Below are positions 40,712-51,814 of a stretch of DNA of 64,000 bases, piece after piece (position 1 is the stretch's first letter; each line of letters begins with the position of its first letter). A program made the position numbers and the translations under genes. The notes below the pieces were generated by a model that was not told the origin of the DNA, ran no database searches, and saw only the letters and a program-made list of their open reading frames with translations. The stretch spans positions 7,501 to 71,500 of the forward strand of contig JAXCGZ010021037.1 of NCBI GenBank assembly GCA_037179515.1. The letters are read 5' to 3'. Source of the DNA: Halocaridina rubra (lineage: Eukaryota > Arthropoda > Malacostraca > Decapoda > Atyidae).

Positions 40712-42939
40712 AGGAAAGTCATAGAGGTACAATCGATGTCATAAACTCAGTTGTTAATGGCGCATGGGAGAGAAGTGCAGGAGTTTGATTATGAGAGATT
40801 TTAATCATAGAGATATAGATTGGATAAGTCTTCACCCGCACAGAAGGATTTATTAGGGCAAGATTCCTAGATTGTGCACAAAGGAATTTCCAACACCAAC
40901 ATGTACTGGAACCAGCGAGGGCCAGGAATGGGGATGAGTCATCACTACTTGATCTTGTATTCACAGATAATTTGTTGGATATTGATAAAAAAAAAAAAAA
41001 GGAGTATGAGCCACCAACTTAAAATAATGAACACGGTGTGTTGTTGATGGAGTATATCATAGAATATATTCTGCCAGAAAGTAGAGGCACTGAGAAGGAC
41101 ACGAGGAGGAATTATCAAAAGATTATATCAAAGTTGCTGAGCATTTTGCAGTTATTGGCTGGAGGACCTTATTTAACAACAAATATGTACAAGACATGTA
41201 CAAATTATTTTAGGAATATGGGAAGATAGTCACTTGTTGTATACCTTCCACCAATATTGAATTTAAACAAGCTAGAGAGAAATGGTTCAAAAATGAGTGT
41301 AAGAGAACTAAGGATTGGAGAGACAAATGCTGGAAAACGTATAGAAGATAAAATATAAATGCCTGACAGACCAATAAAACAGCAAGAAAAGATTTTCTAA
41401 GAAAAAGAAGAAGCCAAAAGAAATTATGGAAAGGATATCACCAAGAAGGATAAAGAAAATCCCAAACTCTTCTACAGTTTTATCAGAGGAAAACTGAAGG
41501 TAAAAAAACCGGTTTTAAGGTTCAAGAGAGTGGATGGAAGTATTGCAGAGACAGATGAAGAGATCTGCAGAAAATACCCCACCCCCTATGATTGTAGAGA
41601 TCATGAGCAGGTATTAGAAAACATCATCATTTCAGCCACAGAGGTATGCAAAGCGCTGATGGGATTAGATGCCCAAAAAGCTACAGGTCCTAATGATATA
41701 TCCCCTTGCGTACTTAAGAAATGCACTAAACCAATATTTAAGGAGCTGTGCATCATATTTGAAAAGTCAACGGAATCTGGGGAGATTTGAAAGGGATACG
41801 CCTTTAAATTACAGACCTGTAATTTAAAGATATGAAAAGTACTAAGAAAACATATCTCTTTTCGCTTGGAACCCTTCAACTTTTGGTCAGTGAGCCGGAT
41901 CTTAAAGGAAAGAGAGGGCTAGGCGGATTGCATATTCTTAGATTTTCAGAAAGCAATTGATACAGTCCCTCATGGGAAACATATTAAAAGGCTGCAAGTA
42001 ATGGTGAAAATAGGTGGAAATGTCCTGGAATGGATAAAATCTTAATTTGGAGGAAGGAAACAGAGGGTTAGAGAAAAACACTCAGTAATGAACCCTAATA
42101 AGGGTTCATTATTAGGGTCACTTTTGTTCCTTGTATAGGTAAATGACCTACTAGAGTCTGTAAATTCATTCTTAGATATGTTTGCAGATGATCAAAGATG
42201 GTGAAGAAAGTAAGGGAAAAGAACAATGGTAGAGAACTTCAGGAAGAACTAAATAATCTGCATGAGTAGTCAGAAAAGTGGTTCATGTAATTCTATATTC
42301 AAAGTATATGGTAATGCAAGTGCAAGAAGGCTCAAGCTTGGATACTCAATAGCAAGAGAAGAACTTCAAGAGATGTAGAAAGAAAGAGATCTAAGAGTAA
42401 ACATACTGGCAGAGTTGCCTCCGGAAATGCCTATAAATGGCATAGCAAGGACAGCATTTACTTTCTTAGGAAAGGTAAGCATAGTCTTTAGAAACATGGA
42501 CAAGGGAATGTTCAGAAATAGTCATGTAAGCTATGTGAGGCCAAAGCTTGAATATGCAGCCCCCTCTTGGAATCCACACTTGAAAAAGCATATAGTTATG
42601 TTGGAAATATGCAATCTCAGTTATGAGGAGAGGCTGAGGGAATTAGACTTACCATCACTTGAAGCTAGGTGAATGAGGGGGAATATGATAATGGGTATTA
42701 AATTCCTTCATAGTTATGACAGAGTGAATAGGGATCGGTGATATTTTGATATGGCTGGAACTAGAACTAGAGGTCATAGCTTGAAGCTTCATAAGAAAAC
42801 ATCTATGCAGGATGTAAGGAAGTACATCTCAAGTGTAAGAGTAGTTGATAATTGGAATTCACTGAGCGAGGAGGTAGTTAATGCTAATTCAATCCATAGT
42901 TTTAAGGACAAGTATGATGAAAATTACTAAGTACAAAAC
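40712..42939 (+). pseudogene. CR1-like LINE, broken copy 2
   Basis: Starts inside the endonuclease domain (the equivalent of 2,450 in copy 1), continues through the linker and the RT (ATGPNDISPCVLKKC at about 41,680-41,730; degraded FADD region near 42,180) to the C-terminal block (ERLRELDLPSLEAR, 42,630). It carries many stops, frameshifts and small deletions; it is the oldest-looking copy. It ends at a junction with another partial copy at 42,940. Confidence 0.85.
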
Positions 42940-43347
42940 TGGTGCCAGAGATACCCAATCTCAGTTATGATGAGAGGCTGAGGGAATTATATTTACCATC
43001 TCTTGAAGCTAGAAGATTGAAGGGGGATATGGTGATGGTTTTTAAATTCCTTCATGGTTATGACAGAGTGGATAGGGATCGATATTTCTCTATGGCTGGC
43101 ACTAGAACTAGAGGTCCTAGTTTGAAGCTTCGTAAGAAAACTTCCTTGCAGGCTGTAAGGAAGTACCTTTATAGTGTAAGAGTAGTTGATAATTGGAATG
43201 CCCTAAGAGAGGAGGTAGTTAATGCTAACTCAATCCATAGTTTAAGGACAAGTATGATAAGTATCACTACGTACAAAATGGAACCGACCTGGAGATGGGA
43301 AGTTGCGGGCTTGGGGCTCTTTCCCGTAAGCACAAGTACAAATAGCT
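42940..43347 (+). pseudogene. CR1-like LINE, 3' fragment (copy 3)
   Basis: Only the C-terminal domain and 3' UTR: PNLSYDERLREL, LPSLEARRLKGDMVMVFKF, TRGPSLKLRKKTSLQ, VVDNWNALREEVVNANS, then CTCTTTCCCGTAAGCAC and a tail AATAGCTAATTACAC. The C-terminal reading is mostly open. Confidence 0.85.
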
Positions 43348-43369
43348 AATTACACACATCTTTTGTGAA

Positions 43370-45054
43370 TATTATGAAAAGGAAGTAGATTGTTGTATGC
43401 TTTCCACCAATATGGGAGCTATTCATGCCAGAGAGAAATAGTTCAATAATGAGTGTAAGAGAGCTAAAAATTGGAGAGACAAATGCTAGAAAATGGATAA
43501 GATGAGAAAAGCATAAATGTCTGGCAGCCTTATAAAAGAGCAAGAAATTATAACCTAAGTAAAAGAAGAGAGGCAGAGAGGGAATATGAATGGAATATCA
43601 CCAGGAAGACTAAAGAAAATCCCAAACTTTTCCATTGCTTTATCAAAGGTAAAAGAACAGGTCTTAAAGCTAAAAAGATCATATGGAAGCATCACTGAGA
43701 CGGATGAAGAGATCTGTGAAGAATTGAACAAGGAGTTTCAGTAAGTATTTACAGCAGAATATATCCCACCCCCTCAGATTGCAAAGATAAGAGCTCATGG
43801 GCCGGTATTAGAGAACATCATCTTTTCAGCCACAGAGGTATGCAAAGCGCTACTGGAGTTAGTTGCCCATAAAGCTACAGGTCCTGATGATATATCCTCT
43901 TATGTACTTAAAAAGTGGGCTAAATCAATAACAGCTGCACTATGTATCATATTTGAAAAGTCGCTGGAATCAGGGGACAATCCAAGATGCTAGAAACAAG
44001 TGAACATGGTACCTATCTTCATAAAGGGAAGGAGGGATACAGCTCTAAACAATAGACCTGTTTCCTTGACCAGCATAGTTTGCAAAGATATGGAGAACCT
44101 ATTAAGAAAGAACACCTCTCTTCACTTGGAATCTTTCAAATTTTTGTAAGTGAGACAACTTGGATTTAGAATAAGTAGATCAACAGTAACAAACTTATTA
44201 GAATTTTATGATGAAGTAAGCCAAATCTTACAGGAAAGAGAGGGCTCTACAAATTGCATATTCCGAGATGTTCAGAAAGCATTTGAAATGGTTCCACACG
44301 GGAGACTTATTAGGAATCTGCAAGCAATGGAAAGAATTGGTGGAAATGTCTTGAAATAGATAAAAACTTACTTTAAAGGAAGGGAACAGAGGGTTAGAGT
44401 GAGACACTCAGTGTCTGCATGGAGAAGAGTTAGTAATAGAGTTCCACAGAGTTCAGTTTTAGGCCACGTTTGTTCTTTATATGTGTAAATGACCTATCAG
44501 AGTCTGTAAATTCATTCATGAATATGTTTGCAGATGATGCAAAGATTGTGAAGAAAGTAAGAGACGAGAACAAGGGTAGAAATTGTCAGAAAGACATAAT
44601 GTGGTCAGAAAATAAAATTCAATAATTCAAAATGTAAGGCAATGAGAATGGGTACAAGTACAAGTTCTTAGGCCCAAGCTTGAATGCCAAATGGCAAGAG
44701 TAGAACTGCAAGAGATAGAGAATGAGAGGGATCTAGGAGTAAACATACTGGCCGATTTGTCTCCAGAAATGCATATAAATGGCGTAGCAAGGGCAGCATA
44801 TGCTTTCTTAGCAAATGTAAGGGTAGCCTTCAGGGATATGAACAAGGAAATGTTCAGAAATATTTATGTAACCTATGTGAGGCCAAAGCTGGTATATGCA
44901 GCCCCCTTTTGGAATCCGCACTTGAAAAAGCACATAGTGAAGTAGGAAAAAGTTCAAAGACATGCCACGAAACTAATGGCTGAATACACAATCTCAGTTA
45001 TGAGGAAATTAGACTTACAATCACTCGAAGCTAAAATACTTAGGGGGATATGGT
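43370..45054 (+). pseudogene. CR1-like LINE copy 4, part before the LTR insertion
   Basis: Linker and RT, 5'-truncated, with the catalytic region NMFADDAKIVKKV near 44,520 but many stops. It breaks off at TTAGGGGGATATGGT; the sequence resumes at 48,869 with TGGTGACGGTTTTTAAATTC, proving that the 45,055-48,868 element was inserted into it. Confidence 0.88.
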
Positions 45055-45716
45055 TGTCGCATGACTGAAGTCTTGCTACAGTTATATGAAATCCTGAAAC
45101 CTGAAACCTGAAGCAAGTCCTAAAGGGAAACGTGTGATGCTAGAGGTCAAAGGTGAAATTGAGCGCTCTCTCAAGTGTTTTGCTGGGATAAGGCCAATAT
45201 TAAAAGGGTCACGAAGATCAGCACCCTGTGCCAAGTGCCTCAAGAGGGTGTGAGAGACCCAAACAAATCCTCTATTCCCAATACCACACAAGAGCATTTG
45301 ACCTATATGTATGTACATGACCTGGGGAGATACCCAATGGCAATAGACAATTGCCACCCTCTCCTGTGCAATAGGCTTGTTGAAATAGCTCCTCCCCAAA
45401 ATAGGAGGGACTCCACTTCGAACCTGGACTTGATTTGCAGGACTGGATTTCACTTGAGTTTTATTGGCAGGACTGGATGTCAAGCCACGCCCTGCCCTTG
45501 GGGTATTTCAAGAAGCCTCCGGGGCAGACACAGTTAGTTAGAACTTTGCCCGGGGCACGAATAATATCATAGAATTTGTTAATCATAGGGCGGGGCATTG
45601 AGGCTTGAACATGTAAACTCAAAATAAATCAAGATAAAGGAATCACCGCTTGTCCATTCTTACCTTGTACCCGTCTAATACTAACATTAACGTAGTGAGA
45701 AGAATTCATCACGACA
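45055..45716 (+). repeat. 5' LTR (662 bp)
   Basis: Begins TGTCGCATGACTGAAG and ends AATTCATCACGACA; same length as the 3' LTR. Near the 3' part, GGGGTATTTCAAGAAGCC, an AATAAA and a run of GC-rich sequence could include promoter and poly(A) signals, but the R boundary is not visible. Confidence 0.93.
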
Positions 45717-45718
45717 AC

Positions 45719-45765
45719 TGGTGGCAGCGGTGGGATTCGAACCCATGCCTCTGAAGAGACTGGTG
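45719..45765 (+). promoter_or_regulatory. Extended primer-binding site, complementary to tRNA-Leu
   Basis: After AC it reads TGGTGGCAGCGGTGGGATTC and on to ACTGGTG. The reverse complement ends GCTGCCACCA and includes T arm GGGTTCGAATCCC and a class II variable arm GTCTCTTCAGAGGC, then CACCAG of the anticodon stem. This is about 47 nt of a leucine tRNA (discriminator A, plus CCA, which eukaryotic tRNA genes do not encode). The usual PBS is about 18 nt or shorter. Confidence 0.75.
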
Positions 45766-45775
45766 AATTTTTGAC

Positions 45776-46042
45776 TCAAGGCGCCTTTACAACCAGGGCA
45801 CGGGGTGGGGGCTTGTCCTGCTGCATTCCTTGTGTCACCACGGGGCTCGGAGCGGCAGGCTGTTCGTCGATGTTTGAGGCGTCGGTTTCTCTGTCGGCGT
45901 TGACCACGTTCCTTCTCGACGGAGCGGCATCGGCAGATGTTTGTAGGCGCCGCACGTGCTCCTCCAGTTTGAGAATTCTCCGGTGTTTTGCCTCGTCACT
46001 CATTTCTTGAATTGGGATATATTGGATTTCTGTGTTTGCCAT
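45776..46042 (-). pseudogene. gag-like N-terminal fragment of the LTR element, inverted
   Basis: An open frame of 88 residues starts MANTEIQYIPIQEMSDEAKH about 90 nt after the minus-strand PBS, the usual gag position. A charged helical stretch (HRRILKLEEHVRRLQTS) may form a coiled coil; an Ala/Pro-rich linker follows. It is cut off at 45,776, where the plus-strand PBS copy begins. No capsid or zinc knuckle is seen. The gag call is positional. Confidence 0.45.
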
Positions 46043-46118
46043 TCTTATTTTCTTTTCTTCGCACTGGTTTCTTCTGATATGAGAGTCTCTTCGTATGTTT
46101 TCCAGGCGTCTGATCCGT

Positions 46119-46133
46119 ACTGCGCTGCCACCA
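46119..46133 (-). promoter_or_regulatory. Short PBS of the inverted copy
   Basis: TGGTGGCAGCGC two bases from the inverted LTR edge. Complementarity to the tRNA-Leu 3' end stops after about 11-12 nt, unlike the 47-nt versions at 45,719 and 46,680. Confidence 0.6.
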
Positions 46134-46135
46134 GT

Positions 46136-46339
46136 TGTCGTGATGAATTCTTCTCACTACGTTAATATTAGTATTAGACGGGTACAAGGTAAGAATGGAC
46201 AAGCGGTGATTCCTTTATCTTGATTTATTTTGAGTTTACATGTTCGAGCCTCAATGCCCCGCCCTATGATTAACAAATTCTATGATATTATTCGTGCCCC
46301 GGGCAAAGTTATAACTAACTGTGTCTGCCCCGGAGGCTT
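46136..46339 (-). repeat. Partial LTR, inverted
   Basis: Reverse complement of the last about 200 bp of the LTR. It switches into plus-strand LTR sequence at AGGCTT, present in both orientations (46,334-46,339). Confidence 0.9.
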
Positions 46340-46677
46340 GTTGAAATAGCTCCTCCCCAAAATTGGAGGGACTCCACTTCGAACCTGGAGTTGATTTGCA
46401 GGACTGGATTTCACTTGAGGTTTATTGGCAGGACTGGATGTCAAGCCACGCCCTGCCCTTGGGGTATTTAAAGAAGCCTCAGGGGCAGACACAGTTAGTT
46501 AGAACTTTGCCCGGGGCACGAATAATATCATAGAATTTGTTAATTATAGGGCGGGGCATTGAGGCTCGAACATGTAAACTCAAAATAAATCAAGATAAAG
46601 GAATCACCGCTTTTCCATTCTTACCTTGTACCCGTCTAATACTAATATTAATGTAGTGAGAAGAATTCATCACGACA
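46334..46677 (+). repeat. Partial LTR, plus strand
   Basis: Last about 344 bp of the LTR, from AGGCTTGTTGAAATAGC to CACGACA, with a few differences from both complete LTRs. Confidence 0.9.
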
Positions 46678-46679
46678 AC

Positions 46680-46726
46680 TGGTGACAGCGGTGGGATTCG
46701 AACCCACGCCTCCGAAGAGACTGGTG
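46680..46726 (+). promoter_or_regulatory. Second extended tRNA-Leu PBS
   Basis: TGGTGACAGCGGTGGGATTC to ACTGGTG, 47 nt. Reverse complement has variable arm GTCTCTTCGGAGGCG and T arm GTGGGTTCGAATCCCAC, an even cleaner tRNA-Leu match than the first. It ends at the same tRNA position. Confidence 0.75.
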
Positions 46727-46749
46727 AATTTTATACCTCGATGGCGCAA

Positions 46750-47093
46750 ATGTAAAAGACCTCGACTGTCCGTCCATAATTCCTGCGGCCGACTTCCTGA
46801 AATACTTGGGTCTGCGGATGAGAAGTGATGAGTGGTCAAACAGAGAATATTATGAAACTTTTAAGGAACTATTCCTAAGATATTTCTTAGTAAGCCGAAG
46901 TGTGACCAGGGCATTGAGTGAAAATGCCCATTACAAGAAATATAAGTTGCCGGATCCGACCAAGAAGATGGCGATTCGTCGATTTTACTCGAGAGATGGA
47001 GAATTGGGCGGGAACCTCCTGCGCCCAGAAGGAGAACCCCCTCCTTCCTTGCCTTCCGCCATGAAGTTCTTCAGGACCACCTCCTTAAAATAG
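46750..47093 (+). CDS. Orphan reading frame inside the LTR element
   Basis: Open from about 46,737 (ATG at 46,806) to the stop at 47,093. It includes FLKYLGLRMRSDEWSNREYY, ETFKELFLRYFLVSRSVT and an end RPEGEPPPSLPSAMKFF. Mixed charged and aromatic composition looks protein-like rather than microsatellite. Position (downstream of a PBS) would suit gag; an env/pol relic or captured host exon is also possible. Not recognised. Confidence 0.3.
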
Positions 47094-47840
47094 CTAAGTA
47101 CTTGTGATATGTATCCAGTGAGTAATGGGACAATTAGTAAAAGAAATTGAGGTCGGTGGACGCCGCCATTTTATCTTGTAGTTATGCTTTAACTCAGCCA
47201 ACCCGCCTATAAGGGGTGTGGCACCTAATAAGTTGATAAAAGTAGAATTTCTGTACCCATTACTAACATGGATAATTTGTACTAATAGATATAAGAAGTA
47301 ATAAACTCCATTTTTGTTATTATATGAGTAATATAAAGAAATTGCGTTGGAAGTGTGTTCCATTTATTTGTATTAATGCCTAAATTGAATTTTAGGGACG
47401 CGAATGTATTGATTTTAATTGAAAAATTTAATGTACGTGCAATCACTATGACAGTATACTAATTTCTTAAAGCGTAAGAAGTCGAGTGTAGAGAATGCAC
47501 CTGTTTTCAAGGTTCTTTTTTTTTTTTTTTTTTCCTCCGCGGGAGTAATGTTTTAGCGAAAGAAAGACATAAATGACAGATCGTTCTTTTAATGTTGTTT
47601 TGATGGGGAATTAATATTACGATACGTGTGTGGCATGTCTTTTTGAAGAAAGGAGAGAAGTAGATGAAATAACGTTATGATCTAAACTGACTTTTGATCT
47701 TAATTAATGTTTATTATTAGTTACACACTGAAATCATACTGATTAAGGTTACTTTTGTTTAAATATAAGAATATGTTTGTATTAAAGATTTCCAACAAGG
47801 AAATAGACTCTGCATGCTCTAGTTGTCTGTAGAATTACTA

Positions 47841-48060
<220 letters not shown>

Positions 48061-48194
48061 TATGTTCGTGTAATCTGTTTAGAGTTCATAGAAATAGGAT
48101 TTCTTAGATAATAGCTTAAATAATTCGGCCCCGTTTTTATTGTAAACAAATGTTAGTTAGGATGATGAAACTGAAATAAGAGATATTTCAGTGT

Positions 48195-48206
48195 AGTGGG
48201 GAGGGA
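48195..48206 (+). promoter_or_regulatory. Polypurine tract
   Basis: GTGGGGAGGGA ends exactly at the first T of the 3' LTR; it is where plus-strand priming is expected. Confidence 0.75.
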
Positions 48207-48868
48207 TGTCGCATGACTGAAGTCTTGCTACAGTTATATGAAATCCTGAAACCCGAAACCTGAAGCAATTCCTGAAGGGAAACGTGTGATGCTAGAGGTC
48301 AAAGGTGAAATTGAACGCTCTCTCAAGTGTTTTGCTGGGATAAGGCCAATATTAAAAGGGTCACGAAGATCATCACCCGGCGCCAAGTGCCTCAAGAGGG
48401 TGTGAGAGACCCAAAAAAATCCTCTATTCCCAATACCACACAAGAGTATTTGACCTATAAGTATGTACATGACCTGGGGAGATACCCAATGGCAATAGAC
48501 AATTGCCACCCTCTCCTTTGCAATAGGCTTGTTGAAATAGCTCCTCCCCAAAATAGGAGGGACTCCACTTCGAACCTGGACTTGATTTGCAGGACTGGAT
48601 TTCACTTGAGTTTTATTGGCAGGACTGGATGTCAAGCCATGCCCTGCCCTTGGGGTATTTCAAGAAGCCTCCGGGGCAGACACAGTTAGTAAGAACTTTG
48701 CCCGGGGCACGAATAATATCATAGAATTTGTTAATCATAGGGCGGGGCATTGAGGCTCGAACATGTAAACTCAAAATAAATCAAGATAAAGGAATCACCG
48801 CTTGTCCATTCTTACCTTGTACCCGTCTAATACTAATATTAACGTAGTGAGAAGAATTCTTCACGACA
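48207..48868 (+). repeat. 3' LTR (662 bp)
   Basis: Starts TGTCGCATGACTGAAG and ends AATTCTTCACGACA; about 16 differences from the 5' LTR by eye. Directly followed by the resumed LINE. Confidence 0.93.
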
Positions 48869-49168
48869 TGGTGACGGTTTTTAAATTCCTTCATGGTTAT
48901 GAGAGAGTGGATAAAGATCGATATTTTGATATGGCTGGCACTAGAACTAGAGGTATTAGTTTGAAGTTCGTAAGAAAACTTCTTTGCAGGATGTTAGGAA
49001 GTGCTTTTTTAGTGTAAGAATAGTTGATAATTGGAATTCGCTAAGCGAGGAGGTAGTTTATGGTAACTCAATCCTTAGCTTTAAGGACAAGTAAGATAAG
49101 TATCACTAAGTACAAAATTGAACCGACCAGGAGACGGGAAGTTACAAGCTTGGGGCTCTTTCCCGTAA
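48869..49168 (+). pseudogene. CR1-like LINE copy 4, part after the LTR insertion
   Basis: C-terminal domain (MVTVFKFLHGYERVDKDRYF, then DMAGTRTRG) and 3' UTR to CTCTTTCCCGTAAGC. The next LINE copy begins immediately, without a tail. Confidence 0.85.
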
Positions 49169-50860
49169 GCAAAGAATTGAACAAGGAGTTTCAGTCAGTA
49201 TTTACAGTAGAAAATACCCCACCCCCTCAGATTGCAGTGATAGAAGCTCAAGGGCCGGTATTAGAGAACATCAACCTTACAGCCACAGAGGTATGCAAAG
49301 TGCTGATGGATTTAGATGTTCATAAAGCTACAGGTCCTGATGACATATCCCCTCATGTGCTTAAAAAATGCGCAAACTCAAAATCAGTGGCACTAAGTAT
49401 CATATTTAAAAAGTCACTGGAGTCAGGGGAGATTCCAAGATGCTGGAAACAAGCAAATGTGATACCTATCTTCAAAAAGGGAAGAAGAAATACGGCTCTG
49501 AAATATAGACCAGTTTCCTTGACCAGCATAGTTTGCAAAGTTATGGAGAAACTACTAAGGAAACATATCTCTCTTCACTTGGAATCCTTCAACTTTTTGT
49601 CAGTGAGGCAACATGGCTTCAGAGAAGGTAGATCAACAGTAACAAGCTTATTAGAATTTTATGATGAGGTAAGCCAAATCTTACAGGAAAGAGAGGGCTG
49701 GGCAGATTGCATATTGCTAGACTTCCAGAAAGCGTTTGACACTGTTCCACATGGGAGACTTATTAGGAAGCTGCAATCAATGGCTAGAATAGGTGGAAAT
49801 GTTTTGGAATGGATAAAAACTTACTTAGAAGGAAGGGAACAGAGGGTTAGAGTAAGACACTCAGTGTCTGAATGGAGAAGAGTTAGTAGTGGAGTTCCAC
49901 AGGGTTCAGTTTTAGGGCCACTTTTGTTCCTTGTATATGTAAATGACCTACCAGAGTCTGTAAATTCATTCATGAATATGTTTGCAGATGATGCAAAGAT
50001 TGTGAAGAAAGTAAAAAACGAGAACAATGGTAGAGAACTTCAGGAGGATCTAAATAATCTGCATGAGTGGTCAGAAAAGTGGCTAATGAAAATCAATACT
50101 TCAAAATGTAAGGTAATGAGAATGGGTACAAGTGCAAGAAGGCCCAAGCTTGACTACTCGGTGGCTGGAGTACAACTTCAAGAGACAGAAAATGAGAGAG
50201 ATCTAGGAGTAAACATACTGGCAGATTTGTCTCCAGAAATACATATAAATGGCATAGTAAGGGCAGCATATGCATTCTTATCAAATGTAAGGGTAGCCTT
50301 CAGGCACATGGACAAGGAAATGTTCAGAAATATTTATGTAACCTATGTGAGGCCAAAACTCGAATATGCAGCCCCCTTTTGGAATCCGCACTTGAAAAAG
50401 CACATAGCTAAGCTTGAAAAAGTTCAAAGACATGCCACGAAACTGGTGCCAGAAATACCCAATCTCAGCTATGATGAGAGGCTGAGGGAATTAGACTTAC
50501 CATCGCTCGAAGCTAGAAGATTGAGGGGGGGATATGGTGACAGTCTTTAAATTCCTTCATGGTTATGATAGAGTGGATAGGGATCGATATTTTGATATGG
50601 CTGGCTCTAGAACTAGAGGTCATAGTTTGAAGCTTGGTAAGAAAACTTCTTTGCAGGATGTAAGAAAATACTTTTTCAGTGTAAGAGTAGTTGATAATTG
50701 GAATTGGCTAAGCGAGGAGGTAGTTAATGCTATCTCAATCCGTAGTTTTAAGGACAGGTATGATAAGTATCACTAAGTATAAAATGGAAGCGATCAGGAG
50801 ACGGGAAGATACGAGCTTTGGGCTCTTTCCCGTAAACACAATTAGGTAATCACAATTAGG
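49169..50860 (+). pseudogene. CR1-like LINE copy 5, best-preserved RT
   Basis: From ELNKEFQSVFTVE the reading is open to 50,550. It holds ATGPDDISPHVLKKC, a RT fingers block CWKQANVIPIFKKG and YRPVSLTSIVCKVMEK, RQHGFREGRSTV, the palm Asp in LLDFQKAFDTVPH, VPQGSVLGPLLFLVYVNDLP, the catalytic FADDAK box and the KINTSKCKVMRMG thumb region. One extra G in a run at 50,523-50,530 shifts the frame. The C-terminal domain then continues in another frame (50,534-50,776, TRGHSLKL, VVDNWNWLSEE). The endonuclease is absent (5' truncation). The 3' tail has AATTAGGTAATCAC repeated, then a TA array. All palm Asp residues are encoded. Confidence 0.9.
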
Positions 50861-50873
50861 TAATCACAATTAG

Positions 50874-51171
<298 letters not shown>

Positions 51172-51200
51172 ATTTTATACTGTATGTTAACAGTTCAGTG

Positions 51201-51505
<305 letters not shown>

Positions 51506-51814
51506 TTCGGCATCGCAACCATGCACAAGAGGCAGTGCCTTACTAATCCTTGGCAGGGATCCTTATTCTTCGAACTTCTTTGAGACCAACAATTTTGATC
51601 AACCCTATCTTCTCAAAGACCTCAAAAGCATCACTAAAACTGTCATCATAATTAAGAGCTTCACGGCCTTGCTCAGATCCATATTTGTGCTCTGTAACTT
51701 TATGTTTGTCTGGTTAAACCTTGCATTGACGACAGACCAGGACACCAGTAAATTGAAATTTTCCAAGGTATGCGACTTGGATAAAATACCTCTTCCCTCC
51801 TTTTTATTTATTTT
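51506..51814. other. Non-coding stretch
   Basis: No element or gene recognised before the LINE B tail starts. Confidence 0.4.

Noticed and set aside
45175..45537. 120-codon frame in the 5' LTR (and its counterpart at 48,327-48,689)
   Set aside because: Lies entirely within the LTR, open on both strands in both copies because the LTRs are nearly identical; no gag/pol motif. LTR-encoded proteins exist, but nothing supports one here.
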